Assembly (NCBI GenBank): GCA_028583605.1
Contig: CM053328.1
Coordinates: forward strand, 16,179,107-16,243,106
DNA from: Dastarcus helophoroides
Lineage: Eukaryota > Arthropoda > Insecta > Coleoptera > Bothrideridae
Reading direction: 5' to 3'
DNA: 64,000 nucleotides
Positions 46,381 to 58,863 of this stretch are shown here, piece by piece. Position numbers and translations under genes: made by a program. Within the stretch, counting starts at the first letter, position 1. Each line of letters starts with the position of its first letter. A model generated the notes under the pieces. The model saw only the letters and a program-made list of their open reading frames with translations, had not been told where the DNA came from and did no database searches.

Positions 46381-47512
46381 CACAGGGTGAGCAAAACTCG
46401 ATGTTTCAGCTCTATTATTAAAAAAGGAAAAGCTATATAAGAAATCCGAGAAAAGGTTCTTCAAGCGGAATGAGTAAGGTCCATTTTAAGCCAAATTGGC
46501 ATATTTTTGCATATTTGGAAACTGAAGTAATGATATCATTGAACTTTTTATTTCCAGAAACATACCTATATTTTTGCATATTTAAAAATAGCTTATTTTT
46601 ATAAATGAATACTGTAAATAAAAAAAATCTTTTTCGGTTAAAAAATTGTAAGCAATATTTCGTAATTACTACGATTTATACAAATAAACGTTGGAAATGC
46701 AATAAATCAAAGCAGGCTTGCATCTGTCTGATTTTACTAATGGTTGACAAGCATTTTTTGTTGCCATTTGACTTTGAAAAATGTTCACGCAAGCGACATA
46801 TTAGTTATTAGTTTATGGGGAATCTCAAAATAACACTAGATGAGCAGTTGAATACGCTCTGAGATACCCGGAGCATTATTTCAAGCCTAAAAATATTTAA
46901 TAGGTTTGTTTCCAAAAGCTGTTTGATTAAATCCTAACGATTCTGAATTTAGGATAATATTTTTTTACAATAAATTTTATTATAACCTTTTAACGGAAAA
47001 ATATACCAAATTTTTTAACTTGCAAAATTTATTTACAAAAATTAACTCTTTTTAAATCTGTAAAAATAGAGGTATGTTTTTGGAGAAAAAAAATTAAATA
47101 TGAAAAAATATACAAATTTAGAAAATTGAAATACAAATCTTGTCCCCTGAAACCAAGAAAGATTAAAAAACACAACAAAGGTTGCTCTAACGCGTTTCAA
47201 TAGCCAAACTATTATCTTCAGATAGTATCTACCTGAAGATGATAGTATCTATCTGAAGATGATAGTTTGGCTATTGAAACGCGTTAGAGCAACCTTTGTT
47301 GTGTTTTTTAATCTTTCTCGGTTTCAGGGGACAAGATTTGTATTTTAATTTTTTAAGATAACCAAGGACCAGTCCGTTCCACCAAAAAAAAAATACAAAT
47401 TTGGCTTAAAATGAATCTTACTCAACTCCAATTAAGAACCTCTTTTCAAATTTTGTATATCGTTTTTCCTTTTCTTGCAGTAGAGCTGACACATTAGGTT
47501 TTGCTCAGCCTG
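46381..47512. mobile_element. Long-TIR DNA element, TA target, with nested palindromic repeat
   Basis: The left tip CACAGGGTGAGCAAAACTC and right tip (inverted) CAGGCTGAGCAAAACCTAAT begin TIRs of at least 115 bp. More distant similarity extends to about 220 bp (shared CAGAAACATACCTATATTTT-like block). TA flanks both ends (46379-46380, 47513-47514). The interior has a 68-codon frame with no known domain. Palindromic copy G is inserted in the right TIR, so removing it is needed to see the TIR pairing. Confidence 0.78.
47120..47392 (+). mobile_element. Palindromic repeat family, copy G, with 10-bp TSD
   Basis: Flanked by perfect ATACAAATTT (47110-47119 and 47393-47402). It starts near AAATTGAAATACAAATCTTG, passes a centre with duplicated CTGAAGATGATAGTATCTA-like units, returns through the inverted arm, and continues to GGACCAGTCCGTTCCACC followed by an A run. 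The empty site matches the partner TIR of the host element, which independently confirms the insertion boundaries. Confidence 0.9.
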
Positions 47513-49609
47513 TATAAATAAAATATGCTAACTTTATTTACCTATGTGTACTTAACTAAATTCCTTTAAAAAAAAGTCACAAAAATTCTAGAATTGTGTA
47601 TTTACTTTAAATAACATTTAAAGGAAGTACATATTTCCCAAAAAAAATTGTGACGAAAGTATTACCCAATGTTTATTTACTTGGAAAAACTTCCAACTGC
47701 AGTACAAATAGAAGATATTTATAACACTTGTTTATAAACCTAAATAATTACCCGTAGATAAAAATAGAGATGAAAAAAATGTATTAGTTACTTATTCGAA
47801 AGGTTGTTCAATTGTGGTTTAAATAAAACACGCTGAGTTTGCATAAACTCAAATAAAGTTCTTAAGAAGAAATAGTTGAAATAATTCAAATATCCTTCAT
47901 TGACTTAGTATGACATTTGTAAGAATAGTCTCTGAATCTTCTTCGCGAAAAAAGATGAACTGCTTGAAACGCTAAATTTAATTATTGTTTACATTTATCG
48001 TTAATTTCTATTATAATTTTTAAGTGTTTTTTAGTGAGTGTTGTCACAAACAGCGATTGAGAAACTAAGATCTAAGGCAATCGCTGTTTGGGACAGTCTA
48101 TGAAAGATTGCCATTCCTTAACGAAAAAAGGTGACTGAAAATTTAGACATTTGGAAGAAGCAACTGGCGAAGAAAATGCCACTCAACAGAAATGGAATTC
48201 GTGTGAAGTTCTTTTAAAAAAGAAACAGTTACTAAAGTATTCCAGAATGTCCATTCATTTAAAAATCCTCCAACGGAATTATAAATAAAAAAATACTGTT
48301 TCTTCTTAAATAAATTTCTCTAGAAAGAAATTGATCAAAAAAATCTAAAATTGTTCACTTGCTCAAAAAGTTGTTTACTTGTAGTACAAATAAAATATGC
48401 TGATTTCGTGTATCTATAAACCCAAATAAACTTACTTAAACAGGAGTAGCGATAACAATTTTGAGATCGTTTATTTATAGAAATAACATTTAAGTGAAGT
48501 GCTTTTCAAGGAAGAAATAGTGACCATATCTATTTACTTATAAATACCTTCAACTGTAATGCAAATAAAAGAACACCTTGCCGAGAAACTAAAAAATCTT
48601 TCCTAGAAAGAAATAATGATGGAAAAATTCCCAACTTGTCCATTTACTTCAAAAGTTCAACTGTATCACAAATAAAACATTCCGAGTTCGATCATGAATA
48701 GTGACAACAATTTCGAAATCGGTTATTTCCTTGAAATAACATTTAGGGAGTTCTAAGTATAAGTATTTTTCAAAATATAAATAGTAACTAGAGACTTAGA
48801 AAAGTCTCTAACTTAAGTACAAATAAAAGAATAGTGGGAATATTTGCTTAGAAACTTTAATAATTTTTTCTAGCCAAGACAGTATGAACAATTTTTTAAT
48901 CGTTCACTTATACAAAAACTAGTTCAATTAAAGTACAAATAAAACATGCTGAGTTTGTGAATCTATAAATAAAAACAAATTCTTTAAAGAAGTAGTGATA
49001 AAAATCTAAGACCGTTCACATACTTGGAATAGCAATTAAGTAACGTAGTTTTCAAAAAAGAAATACCGACAATACTATTCCCATATGTCCCTTTGCTTAG
49101 AGACGTTCCTTGTAAAGTTTTTTAATTGTAAAACAAATAAAATATGCTGAGTATGTGCACCTGTGAACTTCTTAAGAAAAAGTAATGATAACAGTTCCGA
49201 GATGGTTCATCAATTGGAGATAAGTAAAGTATACTTTTCAAAATCTAAGTAGTAAACAGATATTCTAACTTTTAAAAAAAACCTCTAACTGAATTACGAA
49301 AAAAAGAATACTAAAAATACTTGTTCGGAAACTTCAATAATATTGCCTCAAAAAAAAAGTGATATTTTTTATAAATTGTTTACTTGGGGTGTTGTTATTT
49401 CAAATAAGACCTTTTAATGTGTTTAGATATATATTCAAATACGGTTGTTATGAAATAGATAGTGATAAAAATTAGTTCACTTACCTGAAATATCTTTTAA
49501 GTACTTCCCAAAAATGAAATAGTGATCAAAACATTCTCAAATAGTTCATTTACTTAGACCTCCAAATGAAATATAAAAAGTGATCGATCCATGTAATTAG
49601 TAATTATAA

Positions 49610-50110
49610 AGCAGACCATCCGCAGATTGATTCCCGATGGTATACAGTTAAATCGGTCATGTATCAAAGTCAACATTAAATCTAACACTAATTAAAAGCA
49701 AACGTGACCAGATTTAAGCAATTGCAGTCTCTGTTTAAACGGCTGTTCCGTAGGTGCAACATCCTAATTCATGCTGCGTCGATTTCCAATATCAATGACA
49801 GCGCCCAGTGTCCGATTATGAGATGAGCCTATTGTGTAACGTATTTTTCTGAAATATTGACAACATTGATGGGGGAATGGTTATAAATTAGTCCGGTAAT
49901 GACGCTACCCATTGTTGCTGCCGTGGGAGCCAAAATTAGCTTGTCACAGGAGAAATGAACAACTCTGGTTAGCAGAGCCGTGTTCCCGATGGAAACGAGC
50001 CAGTTTTCCCAGCTTTCATAATAGAAATGTTGCGAATATTACACCTAACGTTTCCGTCTCGCTACGTTACGCCTTCCTTTGGTAGTGAATTCAACCGGAG
50101 GAGTGTTCTA
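49610..50110. other. GC-richer single-copy spacer at the array inversion point
   Basis: Non-repetitive, CpG-containing sequence separates the two oppositely oriented array halves. No ORF of note. Its composition resembles the other islands. Confidence 0.45.
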
Positions 50111-50785
50111 ACGAACTGAAAAATAAAACTGCTTATGAATTTATTCCATTCAGTTGTAGGTCGATTTTTAATTCATTTAAATTTGCCACGTTTCTCATTA
50201 TTTTTCTCTTAGTACAATAATTTAAGATGAAAATTACTTAAAAAGACATTTAAAATAAATTGAAGCTATGAAAAAAGTGTTCACTTCTATTGTTTATTTA
50301 GAAAAGCTGCCTTCGGAAATAAAAATCTTTTAAATAGTTTATTCACTCAATTTTTTAGGCGATTGGTTAATTTTTTTACTTATTAGAATAATTTTTTAAG
50401 CTTTCGAGTTACGCAAAAAATTAACCTAGCCCTAAAATAATAAAAAGGTAGGTAGAATGGTTTATTTATTCGCAAAAATTTCTAAAAAGCTAAATTATCA
50501 GAATTTCTGAATTAAGAGTTTTTGGTCACTGTTTTTTTTTTGAATAAGTTTATTGAGAATGTTTATTTCAAATTTATTTGGAAATATTGGCAAGTAAATG
50601 AACGATTTTGGAATATTTTGTATGCTTTTTTGTACTAAGTAAATAAATGAAGTAACTTTACTTGTACTTGAAAATTTTTCAAATAAATGCTGTTATTTCT
50701 AATTTGGAAAGTAGTTCACTTGCAAGTTACTGCAAGATTTAGAATTTTTTGTCACTTTTTTTCTTTGGAAATTTGCTTAAGTACA

Positions 50786-52208
50786 ATTTACCAATAAGAC
50801 CTGTTGTTTTCTTCACGCAGGCTCCAAATACAATTTTGGCAAAAAATTTAAACAAGATCCTTTTAAATTATAATTATACTTTTAAATATGCTATTACAAT
50901 TTCTCAAGATTTAATAACAAAACCCAAAGAATAAAATTTACCTCGCAATTGCAAATTGGTTTTCCTTGATGTGACAAATATGTTTTCACGTGTACCACCT
51001 CAAGAATGCTTACCACCAATTAAATCATTTTTGGAAAGAAAAAACACAAATTCAATCAAACTTAACAGCTGAGATCACTGAGTTGTTTCAAGTGTGCGTG
51101 AACCAAAACTATTTTACTTTTGAACGAAAGCATTATTTGCAAAATGAAGGTCTTTTGATTGGTAGGCCAATTTCACCCATCTTATTGAATATATTTATGG
51201 ATAATTTAGAAGACAAAATATTTTATTTTCATGAGTGGAAAAATATCATTTTTTTGTCATAGATAGGTAAATGATATACTAATTGGGGTTCTGGGCTTGT
51301 CTAGGCAATTAGATAAATTTTTAGGATACATTAATAACATACATTCAAATATTAAATTTATTACAGAAATTAAAAATGAAAATAAGATAATTTTTCTGGA
51401 TTTAACCTTATTAAGAAACTCAGATGAATTAGAATTTTCAATTCATAGAAAACCTACGCATACAGATGTTACAATTCCAAATGATTCCTTACATCCAATT
51501 TCACAGAAATTGGCAGCATACAAATCGATGGTAAATAGAGTTTATATGGTACCAATGAATGAAGAAAATTTCGATCCAGTAATTAAGGTAATTAAATAAA
51601 TAGCTTATAGCAATCGATATTCTAAACACACAATTAATAGTTTAATACCCAAAAAAGAACACAAATTAGCTGTTAATTCTATTTTTCCTAAACAACGAAA
51701 CACAAAAACAGACTATTTTGCTATTACATATTTTGGAAACATTTCGAAAAAGATAAGTAATATAACTTCTCATACATCCCGAGCGATACCTAGCTTTAAA
51801 TCATATAGTTCGTTGTTAAGTAACATGATTTTTAACGCAAAAGAAAAAACTCGACGACTTGGTAAATCTGGTATTTATAAATTGAATTGCTTTCAGTGTA
51901 ATGCTGTCTACATATTTCAAACATCACATAATTTTTACATTAGGTACAGCGAACATCTTGCTGCCTTCAGAAATGAACATCCAGAAAGATCAATTTTTGC
52001 AAAGCATCTATTAGAAACGCAACATAAACTTACATGCCCGAATAGAGTAGAAAAATTACATATTTGTTATAACACTAAAAAACTTAATTTCTTGGAACCC
52101 ACAGAAATTCACATATATTCACAATCTAGTCAATTTAAACTTATGAACGAGCAGCTTGATCTTCTGAACACACCTCTAACTAAAGCTTTGGACGAGAATT
52201 TGGATTAG
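50786..52208 (+). pseudogene. Penelope-like RT plus GIY-YIG endonuclease pseudogene
   Basis: The remnant starts inside the RT with NLPIRPVVFFTQAPN and NTILAKNLNKIL (50786-50930), where the normal N-terminus is missing. Motif A follows at about 50970 (FLDVTNMFSRVP, Asp kept), then GLLIGRPISPILLNIFMDNLE at 51150-51210. The catalytic YVDD reads stop-V-N-D at about 51266: Tyr has become TAG and the first Asp has become Asn. FLDLTLL and FSIHRKPTHTDVTIP follow at 51390-51475. The C-terminal endonuclease (51813-52208) has SGIYKLNCFQCNAVYIFQTS; GIY is intact but YIG has become YIF, and the downstream RYSEHL Arg, Glu and His remain. Frameshifts and stops separate the pieces. Penelope elements use this RT-endonuclease protein for target-primed insertion. 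Confidence 0.88.
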
Positions 52209-52436
52209 ACGGAATATTCGTAGGAGTCAGACATAGATCTTGTTAGCACAACAACTACTAAACAAATTGCTGGTATAATCGCCGATGATGTTGAAAAGCA
52301 AAACCAGGTCCAGTCGTAGCAAATATTTATCGAAACATTGTGGAATTTTCAATATCTGTTGTATTTTTAATCGTTAATAAAGTTTAATAGTTATGAATAT
52401 TCAAGGATCCCACCTAGTAAGAGTTAGAAATGTCAA
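50786..52436 (+). mobile_element. Penelope-like retroelement, 5'-truncated, 9-bp TSD
   Basis: A 1.65-kb copy flanked by TTAAGTACA (50777-50785 and 52437-52445), inserted in the right array. The 3' part (about 52210-52436) matches the terminal arms of the copy at 10480-10986. It includes a CGATGATG...AAAACC segment that resembles a diverged hammerhead core, a feature known from Penelope-like elements. The 3' terminus is GTTAGAAATGTCAA. Confidence 0.85.
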
Positions 52437-53801
52437 TTAAGTACACATTTCTTTGGAAATTTACCGAAGTAAATGGACAACTCAAGGTTATATTTGCCAC
52501 TATTTTTCATTTGGAAAATTTATTGAAGCACAAAGAGGAAAAAACCAACAACACATTTTACTTGGAAATCTTTCTAGATATTTTAATTATTTTATATTAA
52601 TTTTGCCACTATTTTTGTCTTTAACTATTATTCACATTATTTTAACATTATTTTACCTAACGGGCGATTTTAAAATATTTTCCTCATTTTATTTCTTTGG
52701 TGGAGGTTTATGTAAGAAGGGAAGTGAATAAACCATTTCAGAATTTTTTAACACTATTTCCTTTATTGAAGTGCATAGGGAATCAACTGAATATTTTTGG
52801 AAGCCTTTCCAAATATTGAAATTTAACAAGGATTTGGTAACCTTTTTTTCTTGAGAAGAGGTTTATCTCAAACGTATTCTAAATAAATAAATAATTTTAG
52901 AATATTTGTATAGCTAATTTTTGAGGAAGTTTATTTAAGTACATTTTAAAACAAAATGACCATTTGAATTTTCTTTAAAAGATTTGTTCCAAATGAAGGC
53001 AAAATTTAAAAATTATTTATTAGTTTTTTTTTAATTTAATTAAATACATAGATCAACAAAATAAGCACATTAATTTTCACTTCGTTTTTTCAAGAAAATG
53101 AAATACTGCAATTTTAAGTTTTCTCGTTTTTTATGAGAAGATTATTTGGAAATATATAAATGAGGAACTTGAATTCTTTGTATTTGTGTATCGAAGGCCT
53201 TTCTAAGTAAATAATCTTTCAAATCATTAAGCAAACGATTGTTGCCAATATTTTTTCTCAAAACATTTACTTGGATAGATAAACCGAGTCATGATTTGGA
53301 TAACTTTTTAAATAAGTAAACGATTTGGATATTTATTGTCATGATGTATGTTTTTATTTATTTAATTAATTTCTAAATTTTGACATGTGGTTCTGTAAGT
53401 CAGAAGAAATAAACAAAAACCCTTGTTTATAAATAAATAAAGTATTATTATTTACATTTCATTTAAACGTTCGTCTCTTGTCTCTATTTCTTTTTATAAA
53501 AGTATTTAAGTACCTAGATAAAATAAGTTATTTTTTCATATTTAATTAGAAATTTTGCTTAAGTAAATAAACCATTTAATAATTTTTCATCTCTGTTTCT
53601 TTCTTGAGAAATTCCTTCGGGTAATTACATAACAAGTTGAGCATTTATGTTTGTACATAGTTGGTTTTTCTTTAAGTAAACGAACGTATCGACCGTCACT
53701 ATTTTTTCTGCACAAGTAATCGTTATGTACAAAATATTCCCAACAGGTAAAATATTTTAAAATGTATATCTTTCTTTTTTCTTAAAAAGTTTATTTACGT
53801 A

Positions 53802-55005
53802 CAAGGTTAGTTTTTTTAATGGATACCCCCCATTTTTATTTTTGACAGATTCAAAAAAATTAAAAAGCTGCTCCTGAGCGATTTTTTAAATGGCTTTCAC
53901 TTCTACTAACGGACTGGCAGTAGAGAGGTAAATATATAGGGTATGCAAGAAGTTTGACTTTTTTTAAATAGGACAACCTGTATATTTTGGCAAATCATGT
54001 CATATTATTGGCTTACTAGTTTTTGAGTCATTTTAATTTTATTGTGACTACATCGAGACAAAAGCAATACTTTATAAGCTCGTAATAAAACAATAAATGG
54101 AGTAATCGGCAAACAACACAAAATATATGAATTATGAATTATTAAGACAAATAAATACGTCACAGTTTTAAAAATACAACTATTAATTTCCATACATTTC
54201 AAAAACGTTTTATTAATTAGAACATATTTTTTGAAGAACTGATGCATCAATATTTAATTTAAATCTTATTTAATTTGTTTTTCGAATCGTCGTATAGTTT
54301 CAACTAGTCTACTATAAAATTTTTATTAAACATTTTCAAAAAATATACCAATGGATTCCAATGGTCCCATTTGTTATCCTGTGCCGATTTCAGATCTGAA
54401 TCCGTTGAAATATTTCCTTTGAGGAAATAGTCAAAAAAAAAAAATACAGTTAACTAGTAAAAACTGCCGAACAATTAAAATCAAATTTAAGAAGAAAATT
54501 TAAAGGTAATGTAGATGCATAAGTTTTTCAAAAAATTCGTTCTAATTTTACTAAATATTATTTAAAATGTATGGAACTAATGATGCCTATTTTAGAAATG
54601 AAATATAATTTGCTTTAATATTTCATAAATTTATGCTTTGTTTGCAGATTACTTCAGTTATTGATTTATTACGAGTTTAAAAATATTAAAAATATCGTTT
54701 TTGCCTCGCTGTAGTCACATTAAAATTAAAATAAATCAATAATTCAGTAAGCTGATTATATAACATGTGTTTTTTTAGTTGTAATCAGAATGAATAAAGG
54801 AACACAAATCCAAAAAAATATATGGGGTGTTCTATTTAAAAAAGTCTAACTTCTTTGCATACCCTGTATATTTACAACGCTACTGCCAGTTTGTTAGCAA
54901 AAAGAAACGCCATTTAAAAAACCGTGAAAAACAAACTCTTTAATTTTTTCAGTCGGTCTAAAATAAGAATAAAAACGGGGGCATCCATTAAGAAAACTAA
55001 GCCTG
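53802..55005. mobile_element. Long-TIR DNA element, arms ~460-500 bp
   Basis: The left arm (53802 to about 54265) pairs with the right arm (about 54500-55005). Tips are CAAGGTTAGTTTTTTTAATG and, inverted, CAGGCTTAGTTTTCTTAATG. TA is present at each border (53800-53801, 55006-55007). Only ~235 bp separates the arms, so it is nearly a continuous palindrome. A minus-strand frame (54250-54005) within the left arm has no known domain. It is non-autonomous. Confidence 0.8.
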
Positions 55006-55737
55006 TAGATGAATAAATCAAGAATGTTTTATTTGAACTATAGTTTGATAACCTTCGAGTAAATAATCGATTTGAAAATTGCTTTGTCACTACTTTTGTT
55101 TCGATTTCTTGGATTTATAAATAAATAAATTAGGCATTCTTTTATTGTTACTTCAATTAAAAACCATTTCAAGTAATAGAATGATTTTAAAATCTTTTGT
55201 CACTATTTCTTTTTTTTTGTGATGTTTGTTTGGGTACACGGACGAATAAATTGTTCGTTGTGTATTTATATTGTTTTAAAAATTCGTACAAGTCGATAAA
55301 CAATTTCATTTTTTTTTGTTCTTGTCTTTGCCATAATAATTTACTTCGTGTACTTAGATAACCACTTAAGCATTTTTGTTTGTACCTAATTTGCTTTTTT
55401 AGGTTAACGAACGATGTATCATCATTATTCTTGGACAAAGTACTTTTCCTATCAAATATTCTTTAGTATTTTTATCACCATTTTCTCTTGGATTTTCTGG
55501 GTTTATACCTAAACGAATGAGGTATCTTTCAATTTATGGTTCATTGAAAGTTGTTTCTAATAGAATGATTTTAAAATGTTTGCCACTATCTTTTTGAAGA
55601 AGTTTGTTTGGTACACATATGCTCAAATTAAGAATATTTATATTTCCACGTAGATAAACAATTCAATAACTTACGTCCTTTTATCTATCTGCCTTGCGAA
55701 GATTTTTTGTGTACTTAGCATGTTTATTCATACATAA

Positions 55738-56060
55738 TGTAACGAAATGTAAATTATAGAATTTAGTTCGTAAGAAAATTTTTTAGAAAAATCTGATAAG
55801 GAAAAGCGGCCGCGATAATGAATCAAACGGCAGATAAGCAGTTCCAGAAATTTCGGCAATCGATAAACCTTACCTGCTGGATTTTTCTAGAACCCGGAAG
55901 CGGGTCAGGCAGTCAGTCACTGTAGTTAATTGGTGAGTTAGTAGTTAGAAGTCAATAAGTGAGTTAATTATTTAGTTGTAGTGTTCCAAGTTTAGTTTGG
56001 AAATAAAGTGTGTAGAATTCAACGAGTGTTAATAATCATACGAACCGATAGCCCGTAACA
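55738..56060 (+). mobile_element. Solo LTR 5 (LTR family L), perfect 4-bp TSD
   Basis: TGTAACGAAATG to CCCGTAACA (323 bp) flanked by ATAA (55734-55737, 56061-56064). It contains AAGCGGCCGCGATAATGAAT, ACGGCAGATAAGC and GGAAATAAAGTG. The TATA block seen in copies 3 and 4 is deleted here after CCCGGAAGCGGG. Confidence 0.85.
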
Positions 56061-57466
56061 ATAATTTGCTTTCTTAAGGAAATGAACGATACATCACCAG
56101 TATTTTTTTTCTTGAAAAGATTATTTAGATTCATAAATAAAAGAAGCGAGAATATTTCATTTGAATTGTAATTTGATAACTTCCAAGTAAATAAAGAGTT
56201 TGAAAATTATTTGGTCACTATTTTTTCTTCAATTTCTTCTTTTATTAATACTTTATTTAAGAGTCCTTTTAAGTAACAGAATGATTTTAGAATTGTTTGT
56301 CCCTATTTCTTTCTTGAAAAAGTTTGCTTGCGACACAAATTAATGAATTAAGTATTGTATTTTATAGTTTTTTTTTTGAAAATTGATCCAAGTAAATAAA
56401 CAATTTTGCTTAAACAAATCAAAGCATTTATTTATTAGTGATAGTTTATTTAAAGGCATTTTAAGTAAACAAAACGATTTCCGAATGTCTTTGTCAGTCT
56501 CTTAACCTGGAAAGTGGAAAGTATTTTACCTAGAACTTATTTTAAACAAATAAAGTTTACTTTTTTTCTTTTTTGTAAATATTTTGATTTATAAATAAAT
56601 AATTTGAAAAATTTTTGTTTGTACTTCATTTAAAAGTTACTTCTGGCAAATAAAAATTTTAGAACATTTAAGTCACGTTACCCCTTATTTTTTTAAATGT
56701 TTGTTTAGATGTGTGTCATTTGGTTCGCCGATGTACAAACGAAGCATTTTCTTTTGTATTTAATTAAGGAATTGTTCACCGAAATTAATAATTTTTTGTT
56801 ATTATTTCTAGGAAAACAATTTATTTTAAAGATATTCTAAAGCCAACAGGTTTTTTAATACATAAATTTACTTTTTATTTAAATATTCTTTGTAGCTATT
56901 TCTATTTGGATGAATACTTCTAAGTAATTGACCAACGTATGAAATAAATAAACCTATAGCGGAATGTTTTTGTCACTATTTTTTTCTTTGCAATTACGTC
57001 ACTTGAAAACAACAATTTTTGACACTACCAATTTCTTTCTGATTGAGTACTTCATTTGGCAAATATTTTAGATAACAAAAAATTTAACTTCGTTTTCCAA
57101 AGTAAAGGACAATCTGAAAATTGTTTATCCTTGTTCTTTATGTGATACTTAAGTATTTGTATTTTGTTTGCATGTATAGCAGTTGATAATTCTAAAATAT
57201 TTTTATTAATATTACTTTGTTGTCAACTTTGGTAAATGGGTAAAAAAATGCATTTTTTCTTTAAACATAATTTAAAAATCTTTTTAAATAAAAGAAGATC
57301 ACTCTTTGTTTCTTTCTTAGGAAGTTCTATTAAATATTAGATTTATTCATTTTTTTATTTGAACGCAAGAAAGAAAGCGCTTACTTATGCAATTTTTGGC
57401 CACTAATTATTGACAAGTTTATTTGGATATACATGTTGTAACAAATTAGGTATTCTTTGATTTGTA

Positions 57467-58863
57467 CCGGGATATCAAAAATTATCTTGGTCAAGGGTAG
57501 TAATGGAATGTAAAACGTGTGTCTTCCTTTACGTTTGAAATAATTATGTCACTGTCACACTGACATCATCAATAATGTACAAATTTCATACCTATTTATT
57601 TCAGTTGTAAAACAATAATAAAATAACGGTTTTAGTAACAAGAAAAACTAAATTACAGTAATTGTTGGAAATGTCCCCCGTTTTGTTCGATGCACAAGTT
57701 GACGCGCCTCCTCATGCTGTGAAAAGCGTTTTGCAGCATTTCTGGCGTTATGGTTGCACATTGCTGAACAATTCTTTGCTACAGTTCTTGCAAATTATTT
57801 ACCGGAGTTATGAAAATCTTGTTTTTTAAGTAAGGAAATATAAAATAGTCCATAATTGTCAAACAAGGTGATCTAGGAGGAAACTCAACTTCTGTATGCA
57901 AACTTATCAGCCGGTCACCAAAAAACTCGAGGAGGAAAGCAATATTTTCTCGTGTAGTATGTGCTGTTGCCTCGTTGTGCTGGAAATAACCGTACCGAAG
58001 TTTATCATCGTTTAACTGTTGCACAAATTCAGCCAAAAAGTTGTGTATGTACCTTTCTGCGTTGACGGTGAAATCGAAAAAAAATGGCCCAATTATTCTT
58101 CTGCGAGAAACTGCCATCCAAACACCAATTTTTTGAACATGTAGTGGCGATTCAGTTCAAACATGAGAGTTATCATTGCTCCACATTCACATATTTTGAG
58201 AATTGATGTATCCCGAAAGGTGGAGCCACGCTTCGTCAGAAAAAAAAGTTAAATCCAGAAGATCGTCATTCATTAAATTATTGACAAACCAATGGTAGTA
58301 AGCAAGGCGTCTGGGGTGCTCTGCGGGCAGAAGAGCTTGATATGCTTGCATCTTATATGGATGTATGTTCAAGTCTTTTAAAATCTTTTAACATGTTCCA
58401 TAAAAAAGTCCAATTTCCTGAGAAAGACGTTTCAAAGGTTTTGCAGGCTCCATTTCCATACGTTGACGAACGTCATTGGCAACTTCTTCTGTACGAACTC
58501 TTGGTCTACCAGCACTTTTTTTATAAGTCACACAACCAGTTTCGCGAAACACTTCAACACAATTTGTAAGGCACGCATAAAACTTGTCCGGTAATATTGC
58601 CACGTTTGGGAAGTGGTCCCGAAAATTGTCCAAACACAAACATTGACTGTATTGCCAATTTCCATTAACTAGCGCACCCGTTCGCAAATAGGCTTCAATC
58701 ATGAAAATTTTGTGCTGTGTGGTAAGAGGCTTGATTCAAAAACTGGATTAGAAAATTTCAGCACAATGAATTGACAGATTCGGACAACAAAACATATTCA
58801 AAAATTTAAAGTAAGACACACCACCACAACCACCCTTGACCAAGATAATTTTTGATATGCCGG
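57467..58863 (-). mobile_element. Complete Tc1/mariner-superfamily transposon with 32-bp TIRs
   Basis: The ends are CCGGGATATCAAAAATTATC... (57467-57498) and its inverted copy at 58832-58863, with one mismatch in 32 bases. TA duplications lie at 57465-57466 and 58864-58865. The 1397-bp element is fully occupied by one minus-strand transposase frame. It is inserted in the right half of the ~95-bp array. The near-identical TIRs suggest it is young compared with its surroundings. Confidence 0.92.
57653..58732 (-). pseudogene. DDE transposase, frame preserved but with four stops
   Basis: A single frame runs from codon AAG at 58730-58732 (likely a mutated ATG; next Met at 58702) to TAA at 57653-57655, 359 codons plus stop with no indel. 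The N-terminal helix-turn-helix region (FMIEAYLRTGALVNGN, then CVTYKKSAGRPRVRTEEV) resembles the DUF4817-type domain of insect mariner-like proteins. The catalytic region has LTFFSDEAWLHL (first Asp kept), YFQHNEATAHT (usual QQDGATAH, so the second Asp is Asn) and FPPRSPCLTIMDYF (third Asp kept). Premature stops are TAA 58388-58390, TGA 58187-58189, TGA 58157-58159 and TAG 57779-57781. After the last stop the frame continues through MRRRVNLCIEQNGGHF to the end. It is inactive on two counts, stops and the lost Asp. Confidence 0.92.

Larger units (their letters stand above)
43190..49610 (+). repeat. Degenerate ~95-bp array, left half (AAGAAATAGTGAC orientation)
   Basis: Repeated blocks are TAGAAAGAAATAGTGAC, TTCTAAAATTGTTCACTT, AACTGTAGTACAAATAAAA and CATGCTGA...TATCTATAAAC. 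Subunits are about 95-110 bp. Three subunit types seem to alternate to give a higher-order period of 270-290 bp (clear at 48312, 48602, 48875). All units face the same way. Later insertions are a CR1-like LINE (44280-46225) and a long-TIR element (46381-47512). Confidence 0.75.

Noticed and set aside
43190..49610. Regular short repeats as a CRISPR array
   Set aside because: Units are highly diverged and merge without unique spacers; the context is a eukaryotic satellite.
50749..50785. Met start at 50749 as the beginning of the Penelope-like protein
   Set aside because: The sequence before 50786 belongs to the ~95-bp array, and the TSD at 50777-50785 shows the element starts after it, inside the RT domain.
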